DNA of 64,000 nt from CAZIKF01 sp964539825 (GTDB taxonomy: Bacteria; Muiribacteriota; UBA6191). Location: assembly GCA_964539825.1 (NCBI GenBank), contig CAZIKF010000002.1, positions 186,001 through 250,000 of the forward strand, read 5' to 3'. Position numbers and translations under genes: made by a program. Shown in pieces: positions 8,920 to 17,823 of the stretch (within the stretch, counting starts at the first letter, position 1; every line of letters starts with the position of its first letter). The notes below the pieces were generated by a model. That model searched no databases and was not told the DNA's origin. It saw only the letters and a list, made by a program, of their open reading frames with translations.

Positions 8920-9390
8920 TCACCCACTTTGATGTTCAGTATAGAAAGAAGTCAGACGTACTTCGTCTTCCTTCTCATTCATTTTACTCTTCCAAACGAC
9001 AACAACAGTGACCATTCTAAGTTTACTAATTCGAACCATCTCGCCCAATGATTCTGGATTCGGTAAATCCTGAACGAACGCGCCGACTTTAAAATCATCC
9101 TCGTATACATGACTGAAGTAAAGGTTACGGCGAAGATTATCACCGCTGCTGATGAGATCTCGAATTTCATCTACCGAATACGCTTCTTTCCTTGGAGGAA
9201 GGACTTTAAAATCGGTCCCGCGAACCACTTCAATCAAATCTGCGGCAACGAGTACAGCGTAGGTCTTGTCAGAACTCTTGTAGACATACCTGGTACCCGC
9301 ACTCAGCATATAGAAAATAGGACCAATCATCACTGTAGCGATCGCTATAGTGGCAAGAATTTCAAGTAGGGTGAAGCCGCCTCTTCTCAC
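8920..9390 (-). CDS. Minor pseudopilin, GspI/PilV-like
   Basis: A 156-residue protein beginning MRRGG with cleavage expected after G5, then FTLLE and a hydrophobic helix to about residue 28. After the helix comes YAVLVAADLIEVVRG, which resembles the LAxxxxE segment of GspI/PilV proteins. In type II secretion systems I forms the tip complex with J and K. Here the K-like gene lies directly upstream with a 4-base overlap and the J-like gene 32 bases downstream. The T2SS and T4P versions cannot be told apart from this window because no secretin, assembly ATPase or platform gene is present. Confidence 0.8.
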   Translation of the reverse strand: MRRGGFTLLEILATIAIATVMIGPIFYMLSAGTRYVYKSSDKTYAVLVAADLIEVVRGTDFKVLPPRKEAYSVDEIRDLISSGDNLRRNLYFSHVYEDDFKVGAFVQDLPNPESLGEMVRISKLRMVTVVVVWKSKMNEKEDEVRLTSFYTEHQSG

Positions 9391-12044
9391 CAGCCTGCCT
9401 TCCAGGAAAACTCCTTGATCTCATCGGTCAGAGCAACCCAGTAATAACTTTTTCTTACCTGCTTTGAGACATCGCGAAGATAGAAAGAAGGATCAAATTT
9501 CACAACCCCTCCACGGGGTAACTGCCGCAATTTAAGCTCAGATGCTCCCAGTGTTCCATGCAGGCGGAATTCATGATTTGCCCTGGGGGGATACATAAAG
9601 CTATATACGGTAGCTTCCACTGTGACCGGTACCAGTTTGCGATCGGGTACAAACTGTACCCCGCCCAGGGCCACAACCGTAAGCAATGGGGCCTCAGCAC
9701 CCCAGCGGGGATTATAGCCATATTTATTGTGTTGGCTCTTTCTCAGGGAACAATCAAAAATTACTTCTCCAAAAGTAATGATGATAGCCTTCCCGCGAAA
9801 CTCCACTTCCTTCTTTCCCTGGGGTAAGAACTCAGAAAAGCGGAGAGGACGAGCTGTTCCTGTTATATAAATCACGCCGTTGAAATCCAGTACCTGGTCT
9901 TTTTCATTGAAATATTTTTCCCTCAATACATTTACACCCTCACCGCGCTTCCCACTGCGATAATCATAGATTGAAGAGATATACTCTGTGGCCTTGCGAT
10001 AGTAGAGAAAGGGATTGAAATGCTGTAGCGGCATTTGGGGCTCCAAAATGCCTTCAAAAGGAGAGCGATAGTCTGGTCCCCATTTTCGGGACAATTCCTG
10101 GTCCATGGGATTATCAAAGAAGAGCTGCCCCGTTTTAGACTCCTTTACAGCACCCTTCTGATCATCAGTAAAAATTTTGATGATCTGGGATTCTTGAATA
10201 TCAGGCTTGAGATAATTCAGGATTGAATTGTTATACGGGGCAAGAATGGCCCCCCTTGGAATTTTAGTACTTAAGTCCTGACCAAAAAAGCTTTGCTGGG
10301 ATTTTCGCATTTCTCTCAAGAACTTGAAAAAGAGAGGGGTGCGAAGCCCATCAGGCAAATCAAGAAAGCTTTCAAAGCCTTCCTGACTCCATTCCGGGAA
10401 TTTTGCTCGATCTGCTTTGGTGAAGGGCTTAGCGGCTTCAGATTCCGGAATTCCGTCAAGAAAGTCATCTGGAAATTCTGGAATTGGTATCTGACCCGGA
10501 CCCAGGACCCCAATTCGTATGGTGTTAAGCAGTTTGGAAGTAATTTCGGTCACACCGTCCCAAAGAGACTCCCAGAAACCCTTTTTTTCCTTCTTTTCCT
10601 GGCGCTCTTTTCGACGCTTCCAAACACTCTTCAGCTCCCCTCCGCGGGTGTATTTATAGTCCATCACCCGAAAATAGGAGCTCAGGGCTTTGCCGTAGAC
10701 GATGGTAGGACTCACTCTCAGGTTATAGTTGTTGTTCACAAACTCGTTTAAGATGGCGTCCGTAATATCTCCCACCGCATTGATAATTTTTCCGAAGATT
10801 CCCGTTTCCTCATCTTCCTTTTCGAGGACTCCTGGCTTGTACTCTACTCTTCCAAAAAGATCTAATCCTGATTTGGATGGATTTTGAGAATCTTTAGATG
10901 TGCTCCAAGCACTGATAAAGGCCTCAAAATAGGACTCAAACCCCATTCTCTCCTTACCATTGACAACGAGATCGTCCCCGCCTCGAATCTCTGCGCCATA
11001 TCCGAGGTAACGAGTAAACACCTTGCCCGATTCAGGAAGTACCGACTCCAGTAATTTTTTCTCGGTATCACTCATCTGGGAACCGGCGGCTCCCACCAAC
11101 CTCGCTTTATCCTCAAGATCAAAGAGGCCAGGAGGCGGAAGAAGTTCGGATTCAGCAGAAAAAAATGCGTTCTGAAGCATTCCCGCTTCTCGATTCCCAT
11201 TGGTGAGCGGCACAATTCCTGTGTTTAGAAATACTCTCCCTGGAGGCACTTTACCCTGAAGGACTCGATCCTCCATTCCCTGACGAAGTTCGGGAATGGA
11301 AATCTCTGGTTTACCGAGTGCATCGTCCCACCCATGATCAAAGATCAGAGTGCTTTGGTCTCTTTCTTTTCCCGTCGTAGAACCCTTTTTATGGTAGGCC
11401 ATACCAAACTTGGAAGCCCATTGTGAATAGTTAGGGAATCCTGGCTCATTGATAAAAAGGGTGAATAGCGACAGCGGCTCCATTACCGTCTTGACGACTT
11501 TCAGGGAACGCGTCACAACCAGCCGTTTTGCATACCCCTGGTATTTCACTTCGACGAGTAGCTCCAAAACAGCATCTTTCTCTATTCGATCCACTACAAC
11601 GCCAGGCTTGAGAATTTCCTGATCATCCTGCCCTTTGATTCGAGGATTGATATTGATCGGACGAATATCTTTGATCTGGGCCTCCACAAAAGCCTGGCAC
11701 TGACCTAATTCCTTGCATAGCTGGAGAGAATGGGGAGCCAGATACTTGGTGATGTGATCAGGATTGGAAATGGGAATGACTTCACCCTCAGAAACCTCTT
11801 CCCTCAATTTGTCATAGACTCCTCCGATGGGCCCCTTTTCACCCGTGTTCATCATGGCTTCCATGTTGCGGAAAAACTCTTCAGAAATTGCCTCTGAGAG
11901 ATTTAAGGCAATTTCTGACCGATAAGCCAACTGGGTGGATTGATTATCCGAGATTGCTATATCTATCAATATCCCGGCTATCCCCGCGAGTATGCTAAGG
12001 ATTAGCACCACCACATAAAAGAGGCTTCCCCGGTTCTTATTCAC
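9387..12044 (-). CDS. Giant GspK/PilX-like minor pseudopilin
   Basis: A protein of about 885 residues starting at GTG 12044, which overlaps the stop region of the lipoprotein gene and has a GAGGAAAG site upstream. The alternative ATG at 12131 would add a 29-residue basic leader lying inside the lipoprotein gene. The N-terminus (VNKNRG then SLFYVVVLILSILAG) is a class III-type signal without Glu5, as in GspK. Typical GspK/PilX proteins are about 200-350 residues, so this is far longer. The C-terminal third has short repeated beta motifs (GVIYITGTA, ATVYS, LHGTLGA, VVKFDP) shared in pattern with the two plus-strand giants. It would sit at the tip of a pseudopilus. Its cargo or partner is unknown. 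Confidence 0.72.
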   Translation of the reverse strand: MNKNRGSLFYVVVLILSILAGIAGILIDIAISDNQSTQLAYRSEIALNLSEAISEEFFRNMEAMMNTGEKGPIGGVYDKLREEVSEGEVIPISNPDHITKYLAPHSLQLCKELGQCQAFVEAQIKDIRPININPRIKGQDDQEILKPGVVVDRIEKDAVLELLVEVKYQGYAKRLVVTRSLKVVKTVMEPLSLFTLFINEPGFPNYSQWASKFGMAYHKKGSTTGKERDQSTLIFDHGWDDALGKPEISIPELRQGMEDRVLQGKVPPGRVFLNTGIVPLTNGNREAGMLQNAFFSAESELLPPPGLFDLEDKARLVGAAGSQMSDTEKKLLESVLPESGKVFTRYLGYGAEIRGGDDLVVNGKERMGFESYFEAFISAWSTSKDSQNPSKSGLDLFGRVEYKPGVLEKEDEETGIFGKIINAVGDITDAILNEFVNNNYNLRVSPTIVYGKALSSYFRVMDYKYTRGGELKSVWKRRKERQEKKEKKGFWESLWDGVTEITSKLLNTIRIGVLGPGQIPIPEFPDDFLDGIPESEAAKPFTKADRAKFPEWSQEGFESFLDLPDGLRTPLFFKFLREMRKSQQSFFGQDLSTKIPRGAILAPYNNSILNYLKPDIQESQIIKIFTDDQKGAVKESKTGQLFFDNPMDQELSRKWGPDYRSPFEGILEPQMPLQHFNPFLYYRKATEYISSIYDYRSGKRGEGVNVLREKYFNEKDQVLDFNGVIYITGTARPLRFSEFLPQGKKEVEFRGKAIIITFGEVIFDCSLRKSQHNKYGYNPRWGAEAPLLTVVALGGVQFVPDRKLVPVTVEATVYSFMYPPRANHEFRLHGTLGASELKLRQLPRGGVVKFDPSFYLRDVSKQVRKSYYWVALTDEIKEFSWKAGW

Positions 12045-12534
12045 TTTCCTCTGCACTTTCCTCTTCCCACTTGGGAGCTGCCCATTCAGTCCCCGCCTTC
12101 TGCCTGGAATAGCTCTGGTACTCCGTTCCACCCATGGCGGCCTGAAGAAGTTTTTTATAGTGTTGGCTGTACTCCTTAGCCTTTTGAAGATTTCCTTTTT
12201 TCTGGTGAGTTTCCAGTAAGAAAAAGGCTAGTTCCAGCTTTCGGCGATGATCTTTGCGTGGCACTTCATCAAAAAGTTCTTCCGCGTAAAAAATTAAGTC
12301 TATGTCTTCTCGGTATTTAAGCCTGCGGCGAAAATCTTCCCACTTTTCACCGAAGGTTCGAACGTAAGAAGGTTCCAAACTCTTTTGATCCGCGGGTTTA
12401 GCAGGTGGTTCAATTTCTTCGGATATGGATTCGGAAGTAGGGGTTATCGACTCTCGTTGGGGAGGAGGAGGGTTGGTGCAACAGCCTTGCAGGCAGAAGG
12501 CGGCCAGAACAAGTACTGCCAAACGCTTAGACAT
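12037..12534 (-). CDS. Lipoprotein, pseudopilin operon
   Basis: A 165-residue protein with a lipoprotein signal (hydrophobic residues 5-15, lipobox LQGC with Cys about residue 17), then a proline/serine/glutamate-rich linker and a helical, charged C-terminal half that looks TPR-like (KLELAFFLLETHQKKGNLQKA). It is the first gene of the minus-strand pseudopilin operon and overlaps the GTG of the giant K-like gene. It may play the same part as the accessory proteins in the plus-strand set, which also join a membrane anchor to a helical repeat region. No family recognised. Confidence 0.65.
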   Translation of the reverse strand: MSKRLAVLVLAAFCLQGCCTNPPPPQRESITPTSESISEEIEPPAKPADQKSLEPSYVRTFGEKWEDFRRRLKYREDIDLIFYAEELFDEVPRKDHRRKLELAFFLLETHQKKGNLQKAKEYSQHYKKLLQAAMGGTEYQSYSRQKAGTEWAAPKWEEESAEESE

Positions 12535-12715
12535 TGGGGTTATTATATACCCAAATTAGAGTATTTTGCCCGGATTCCCGGACAAAACAAAATCTTAAGA
12601 TTCCTGAACTCATCTGCGATTGAGCCATCTTGCATATGAAACTGCAAACAGGTATACCTAATGCCTTAAGGTCCAGCAGGGAAGAACCATTAGCTGGAGT
12701 CTCCTTGGATTCCAG

Positions 12716-12744
12716 TTGACAGCATTTAGGTACCCTCCTAGAAT
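12716..12744 (+). promoter_or_regulatory. Sigma-70-type promoter for the TPR-smpB operon
   Basis: TTGACA (12716-12721), a 17-base spacer and TAGAAT (12739-12744). Transcription would start near 12751. This rules out the TTG at 12745 as a start codon and supports the ATG at 12769. Confidence 0.7.
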
Positions 12745-12768
12745 TTGGACACCTTTGAGAAAACAATT

Positions 12769-13512
12769 ATGTCTACTCGTTTCATTCTTTTATACCTGCT
12801 TCTCCTGCCGATACAGTTTTGTGATCCCCATGAATTGTTTCTTGAGGCCTACGAAAATTATACTAAGTCTCAATTCGAAATGGCAGTACCCTTACTTGAG
12901 AAAAGTGTTCTCGAAGATCCTAATTTTTCAGAAGCTTATTTCCTTCTTTCACGTGTTTTTTTCAAAATGGGCAGTCCCCGCCGGGCCATCCAGACTTTTA
13001 AGCGGGGACAGGCGTTGAAGCGTAGAATTCTGGAGAATAGGAGACATCTTCAGAGCGAAACTTCACTTGAGGTTAAGACGGGACTCGATTCCATCCCGTT
13101 CCTTGCCGTTAAAAAAATCCAAGAGGCCAGAAAATCCTATTACAAGGGAAAAGTATCGCTTAAGCAGGGAAAGTGGTATGAAGCCATCGAACATTTTCAG
13201 CGATCCTCAGAACTTGATTCAGAACAGCCCCGCTATCTAAATGCCCTGGGATTCGCACTGCTCGATATCCACGATCTCTATTCAGCAGAAGAGGTATTGA
13301 AAGAGTCTCTCAAAAGGGATCCCTTTCAAAGGGATATCTACGAAAAGATTATTCGAGTCGCCGAAGAGTTGAAAAATTTTGACCGGGGGAAGGCTTGGTG
13401 CCTATTGGGAAGAAGACATTTCCCATCGGATTCCTATTTTAAGGACCGTTATCTCTACTTCGATCACCTCTTGCGTCTCACCTCGGATGCCCATGTCAAA
13501 GAAAACGAGTAA
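12769..13512 (+). CDS. TPR-repeat secreted or membrane-anchored protein
   Basis: About 247 residues from the ATG at 12769. The in-frame TTG at 12745 lies too close to the promoter -10 box to be transcribed with a leader. An N-terminal hydrophobic segment (STRFILLYLLLLPIQFC) looks like a signal peptide, with the Cys suggesting possible lipidation although the lipobox is poor. At least three TPR-like helical pairs follow: FLEAYENYTKSQFEMAVPLLEKS, a middle unit around YYKGKVSLKQGKWYEAIEHF, and ALGFALLDIHDLYSAEEVL. Probably a scaffold for an envelope complex. The stop overlaps the start of smpB, so the two are likely co-translated. Confidence 0.7.
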   Translation: MSTRFILLYLLLLPIQFCDPHELFLEAYENYTKSQFEMAVPLLEKSVLEDPNFSEAYFLLSRVFFKMGSPRRAIQTFKRGQALKRRILENRRHLQSETSLEVKTGLDSIPFLAVKKIQEARKSYYKGKVSLKQGKWYEAIEHFQRSSELDSEQPRYLNALGFALLDIHDLYSAEEVLKESLKRDPFQRDIYEKIIRVAEELKNFDRGKAWCLLGRRHFPSDSYFKDRYLYFDHLLRLTSDAHVKENE

Positions 13513-13975
13513 GTACCCCGGTACCTACGCATTCAACTCCAAAGCAAAGCATGATTTCTCTATTCTGGAGACAGTCGAGGCTGGCATCGTCCTACAGGGA
13601 ACGGAAGCAAAAGCCATTAAATCTGGTGGCAAGGTTCAGTTCGCGGATGCTCACGTTCGAGATATAGGCGGTGAAATGTACCTCATCAATTGCTATATCG
13701 CGCCCTATTCCCACGGGACCCATCAGAATCATGAACCCACCAGGACGCGAAAATTGCTCCTACATCGAAAAGAAATACTACGCCTCTCCCAAAAAGTGAG
13801 GGAAAAGGGACTCACGCTCGTACCCCTTCGCTTTTATGCCAAGAAGGGCCTTATTAAGGTTGAAATCGGACTTGGAAAAGGCAAAAAGTCCTTTGAGAAG
13901 CGCGAAGATCACAAAACCAGAACCGTACAAAGAGATCTTCAAAGGAACTTTAAACAGAGCCAAATCAAAGTATAA
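13487..13975 (+). CDS. smpB: SsrA-binding protein SmpB
   Basis: A protein of about 162 residues (160 if the second ATG at 13493 is used). It contains the SmpB core: an N-terminal KYPGTYAFNSKAKHDF..ILETVEAGIVLQGTEAKAI segment, NCYIAPYSHGT and a basic C-terminal tail (KREDHKTRTVQRDLQR) that threads into the mRNA channel. SmpB binds tmRNA and brings it to stalled ribosomes for trans-translation. No tmRNA gene is visible in the window. The gene overlaps the end of the TPR gene by 26 bases and shares its promoter. Confidence 0.95.
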   Translation: MPMSKKTSKYPGTYAFNSKAKHDFSILETVEAGIVLQGTEAKAIKSGGKVQFADAHVRDIGGEMYLINCYIAPYSHGTHQNHEPTRTRKLLLHRKEILRLSQKVREKGLTLVPLRFYAKKGLIKVEIGLGKGKKSFEKREDHKTRTVQRDLQRNFKQSQIKV

Positions 13976-13987
13976 GCCATCCCAGTT

Positions 13988-14551
13988 ATGATCCTCCCTA
14001 TTTTACTCATCACTACTCTTCTGCTCATATCAGATCTTCATTTTCCTACAATTTCAAAGCTTACCCATCATGTACTTCCCCTGGTTTCCATCGCCGCATT
14101 TGCAAGCTTCTTACTTGTCTTTTGGCTACGTTCATGGAAAAGTCTGCGATTTCTCCTTTGCCTTTCTACCGCAATAATTTTAGTCGGCGAACCCATACGC
14201 CTGCTATTCATACCCTATGTAGAAAATTCCGTTCTCAACTTGATCGGTTTCTCCCTTCTGACAGTCTTCCATTTCTTTTCCGCCCACTTCCCGGGCACAA
14301 AACTAAATGAGGAAATTAGAGCCAGAATGAGTATAGGCACATCACCCTTTGGTTTGTTCTCTAAGCTACTCCTTAGCAATCCATGGTTCTGGTTCCAGAT
14401 TCTTCTGATCGGAGTCTGCGCCTCCTGTCTCTCCTCCTTTTTCCCTGGCACCGAGACCCAGGTACCGCTGGCAGCTAAATACCATCTCAATCACATGGGT
14501 ATCTTTATCGTATTCTCAGCAAGTCTGAGCGTTTGCGGGAGGGAATTCTAA
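13988..14551 (+). CDS. Multi-pass membrane protein, unknown
   Basis: A 187-residue very hydrophobic protein with about five membrane segments (roughly 2-17, 28-46, 54-72, 82-98, 130-150 and a last one near 168-182). No recognised family. It starts 12 bases after smpB and its stop codon TAA shares one base with the ATG of the next gene, so it is part of the same transcription unit. It could be the membrane partner of the degenerate ABC-like protein that follows, which is inference from position only. Confidence 0.55.
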   Translation: MILPILLITTLLLISDLHFPTISKLTHHVLPLVSIAAFASFLLVFWLRSWKSLRFLLCLSTAIILVGEPIRLLFIPYVENSVLNLIGFSLLTVFHFFSAHFPGTKLNEEIRARMSIGTSPFGLFSKLLLSNPWFWFQILLIGVCASCLSSFFPGTETQVPLAAKYHLNHMGIFIVFSASLSVCGREF

Positions 14552-15477
14552 TGAGACTTGAGGTCCGGGTAGATGGAAATAAGAAAGGGAACTTTGAGCT
14601 TCCTGCCTGGATTTTTGTTCGAAACATAGGGAAATTGATCTCCTTTCGACTGAAAGATGGGAAATCAAAATCGCTTCTAGTCTGCCGAAACACTTTCCTC
14701 AGAATCCGAAAAGGGACTGTGATCCAGGCACTGTCCAGGGCCGAACCGTCAAACGTGGAGCTCAAAAAGAAAATCACGGGCTCTCCCTTGCTTGGTGTTC
14801 TAAAAAGAAAGGTCTGTGAGCTCTCCGCCCTCGATCAGATGAGAGTTCTGGCAACTGCGCTTTTACTTTCAGATGTTGAAATTCTGCATTTCAAACTACC
14901 CTCCAGTATTTTTGCTGACCTGAAGCCTTCAACAGTGGAAGTCTTACTGCGGCACCTGAAAGCCTTTCAAGGCAGTGTTCTCTGGGAAGATTCCATAGAA
15001 CAGTTTGAACCTTATTTCAGCAACAAGGTGGATCTCACCCCTACCAAGGAGCCCTCCGAAACTCCTTTGAAACTTGAAGACCTGGCCAGGTTTGAAACCT
15101 TGCCTTTTCACCCTTTTCGAGGAACGATCAACAAGTCAGATTCAGGATTAACACTTCTCATTGGTGACCATCATATTGAATTGGAAGCCGATGAGTATCC
15201 AACCATCCTCGGACTCGTCAACCACGAACTCATCGTGTGCCTTTCCGATGAAAGTTTTGAGTTTTTTCGCAAGGAGAAGAAAGGCTGCCTGAAGCTCCCA
15301 ATTCTGCATCAAAACAAGTATGGGCTTAGCTATCACCAGATTTATGAGTTTGAAACCGTTCCCTTTTTGCATCGAGCAGAACGCCGCTCCCCAGTCCCGC
15401 ACGTATTCGTGCGCCCATCCCTATCAAGGCTGTACTTGTTTCATCCCAAGTCCGGTGCAAGACTCTTTCCCCTGTGA
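14551..15477 (+). CDS. Unknown protein resembling a degenerate ABC ATPase with TOBE-like tail
   Basis: About 308 residues from the ATG at 14551, which has GGGAGGG upstream. A TTG at 14533 is less likely. A central stretch (ELSALDQMRVLATALLLSDVE, written here in parts: ELSALDQM, RVLATALLL, SDVEILHF) lines up with the ABC signature helix and Walker B strand of LSGGQ-type ATPases, but the signature and the Walker B acidic pair are lost. No Walker A loop is visible. The C-terminal part (FRGTINKSDSGLTLLIGDHH then LGLVNHELIVCLSD) is TOBE-like, as in MalK/UgpC ATPases. If right, this is a non-catalytic ABC relative. No function is assigned. Confidence 0.5.
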   Translation: MRLEVRVDGNKKGNFELPAWIFVRNIGKLISFRLKDGKSKSLLVCRNTFLRIRKGTVIQALSRAEPSNVELKKKITGSPLLGVLKRKVCELSALDQMRVLATALLLSDVEILHFKLPSSIFADLKPSTVEVLLRHLKAFQGSVLWEDSIEQFEPYFSNKVDLTPTKEPSETPLKLEDLARFETLPFHPFRGTINKSDSGLTLLIGDHHIELEADEYPTILGLVNHELIVCLSDESFEFFRKEKKGCLKLPILHQNKYGLSYHQIYEFETVPFLHRAERRSPVPHVFVRPSLSRLYLFHPKSGARLFPL

Positions 15478-15629
15478 GAAAGAATTTGGACAGGGTATTG
15501 AACAAATTCGCTCCTCGTATTGTCGAAGATATCGAACACGAACTACGACCCACTAACCACTATTCTCTTCAAACGGTATACTTATAGAATTGAAACCTGC
15601 GTTGTAGGCCCACCTTTGAGACGTTCATC

Positions 15630-17813
15630 ATGAGACAGACTAAAGTCCAGTTTTTAAGCCCCCGTCGAGGTGTAGTGATTCCCATGATCATCGGGGTACT
15701 CACTATTCTGTTCATTTTGATTCTGGTCCTCTCCAGAGGCAGTGCCGATGTTTATAACCAAACCTCGCTGATCAATCACCGAACTCATGCACGTTTCATG
15801 GCCATAGCCGCCCTGGAAGAAATGCATGATATTGTCTGGAATTCAGTTTCTAATCCCATCAAAAGTGATAGCAATCGCCTGGAAATGCTTACCTCGATTG
15901 TCTCAGGAGGTGATTTCGAAATTGACCTGCATTCCAAACTCAAATATGCCCATAAAGTTGAGAGAAAACAGAAAAAGGTCACTAAAGAAAGAAAAAAGGC
16001 CACGTCGGCCATCCTGGAAGCTACCGCCCGATTTCATAATTTCCAATTGATCAAGTATTCCGTCCAGCAAAACATTTACGCTAACCCAACTACTTTCTAC
16101 ACTTCTCCTGATGGTGGGTCGGGAGGGAAGCCTGCGGCAGGACAACAGGGAACCCATCCCGATTTCTTTGGCTGGGTTACCTATAAAGTCAAAGCTCAGC
16201 ACGGGATCGTGACCAAAACCGTCGAACAGACTCGACCCGTTAAAGTTGTCACTACTACTCCAATGGGTAAAGAATACGTGGTTTTCGAGATGGAGCCATC
16301 TCAAAACCAGAGTCTCAATGAAGGGCCTGGCTTTTTCGTCCAGGGCAATGACGAAGCCAGGATTCGCATCATCGGTCCATACCAGCTCGATGTGGAGGGT
16401 AAGAAGGACGGAAAGGCCCAGGGATGGATGGATCATCTCGATTCCGACGGGGGATACTCCTATCCCGATTGGGCAGGGGATAAATGGTACGATGACGCGA
16501 TGATTCCCAAGCCCAAGGGAATTTCCACCTGCCCCTGGTTTGGTACCAACGGCGGTAGACCCAACCTGATCAGTGGAGGTACCGTAGCGGTGAGCCCCTA
16601 TATACCACTACCGTGTTGCCCCCACCCCCTGGCTCTTCCTATCGATTATGTAGCTCAATTCATGAAACCTGACAGTCAGCAATGGATCGCGGGAGAAATC
16701 GACACAGGAGAGCAAAACTTTTCACTCTACGGCCCGGACGGAGATGTACTCTTTAAAGGACTTCTTTACCAGAATGGCGGAAAGTACGAAGAAGCACAGG
16801 GAATCACAGAAGACTGGGACCCTGATCCGGAAATGGAGATCCGTCACGAGGGAATGATCATAGGGAACTACAAAACCTACAGCACACAGGTCATTAAAGT
16901 TACCTTCCCCATAACAACAGTCTACGTAACCCTCTACTTTTGCGTTTACGCCTGGTTTGGAGGAGAGAAGGAACCCATTCAAGCAATTTATTCTCTCCGT
17001 GGGGATGAAGAACCGGAGACAGACTGGGCTGGTGTCATTATTGGGGGCCTGCTCGATGTAGCCGGTGGTTTGAGCATGGCAGGAAGTATGGCTGGAAAGA
17101 CGGGAATCCAGGCGGTCGGCGCTGTGGCCGGGGGAATCGGAAAACAGCTCCTGGCTAAAAAGTTCTTAGGCGGAGCTACCACGGTGGGAGATGGGGACGC
17201 GATCAGTCCAGAATCCATTCCTAACGTTTTTCCAGAGGGTTTTCGGATGCTTCCCAGGGCTGCCGTGCGCCATTTTTCCACCCTGGAAGAGGCTATGTGG
17301 AAAAAGGATAAACTTCTACTCGACGGGATTTTCTGGGTGGATGACATGGTTGCTAAGAAGGACATCAGCTATATCGGCAAAGGCAGCCTGGCCATGCTGG
17401 GAGGCCCCTTTTCCACCGCAGGTGAATTCAAGAAGGTGGAACCAGAGATGGAAAATCGGGACTTTCTCAACATTTTTTACCTTAATATGGCCCAGGATCA
17501 AGGACTGAAAGTCTCTGCCCCTTATATGAAAGCCTCCGTCTACAGTCATACGTCCATTGATCCACAAGAACCAATGGTGCTGATCGGAAACCTGATGACT
17601 GGCACGATTCGGAAAGCTGAGATGACAGATGATCTGGTTGTCACTTATTGGAATGAAAAACTTAACGATATTAGCGAGGAAGATTATCAAAAGGATTTTA
17701 GAGTGGTTTCCATGAGCCCCAAGATCGAGGCCTATTCGGAGGTATCCTTCCAGCTTTCCCAGGGAACCGGCGATGATGGGATCCAATTAATCGTACCTAC
17801 TATCGGAGAATGA
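15630..17813 (+). CDS. Giant GspK/PilX-like minor pseudopilin (first plus-strand copy)
   Basis: A 727-residue protein with a class III-like N-terminus: basic residues to RRG (G14), then VVIPMIIGVLTILFILILVLS, with no Glu5, as in GspK. After the helix comes NHRTHARFMAIAALEEM, matching the NYSMHARFFSFAVIEEA segment of the copy at 20239. The C-terminal part shares IFWVDDMVAKKDI, LNIFYLN, ASVYS, IGNL and GDDGIQLIVPTIGE with that copy. This suggests a short-strand beta module like that of PilX-domain pilus proteins. A glycine/alanine-rich stretch occurs near residues 475-520. First gene of a six-gene plus-strand set, 152 bases after the previous gene. Confidence 0.72.
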   Translation: MRQTKVQFLSPRRGVVIPMIIGVLTILFILILVLSRGSADVYNQTSLINHRTHARFMAIAALEEMHDIVWNSVSNPIKSDSNRLEMLTSIVSGGDFEIDLHSKLKYAHKVERKQKKVTKERKKATSAILEATARFHNFQLIKYSVQQNIYANPTTFYTSPDGGSGGKPAAGQQGTHPDFFGWVTYKVKAQHGIVTKTVEQTRPVKVVTTTPMGKEYVVFEMEPSQNQSLNEGPGFFVQGNDEARIRIIGPYQLDVEGKKDGKAQGWMDHLDSDGGYSYPDWAGDKWYDDAMIPKPKGISTCPWFGTNGGRPNLISGGTVAVSPYIPLPCCPHPLALPIDYVAQFMKPDSQQWIAGEIDTGEQNFSLYGPDGDVLFKGLLYQNGGKYEEAQGITEDWDPDPEMEIRHEGMIIGNYKTYSTQVIKVTFPITTVYVTLYFCVYAWFGGEKEPIQAIYSLRGDEEPETDWAGVIIGGLLDVAGGLSMAGSMAGKTGIQAVGAVAGGIGKQLLAKKFLGGATTVGDGDAISPESIPNVFPEGFRMLPRAAVRHFSTLEEAMWKKDKLLLDGIFWVDDMVAKKDISYIGKGSLAMLGGPFSTAGEFKKVEPEMENRDFLNIFYLNMAQDQGLKVSAPYMKASVYSHTSIDPQEPMVLIGNLMTGTIRKAEMTDDLVVTYWNEKLNDISEEDYQKDFRVVSMSPKIEAYSEVSFQLSQGTGDDGIQLIVPTIGE

Positions 17814-17823
17814 GGACGACAAG

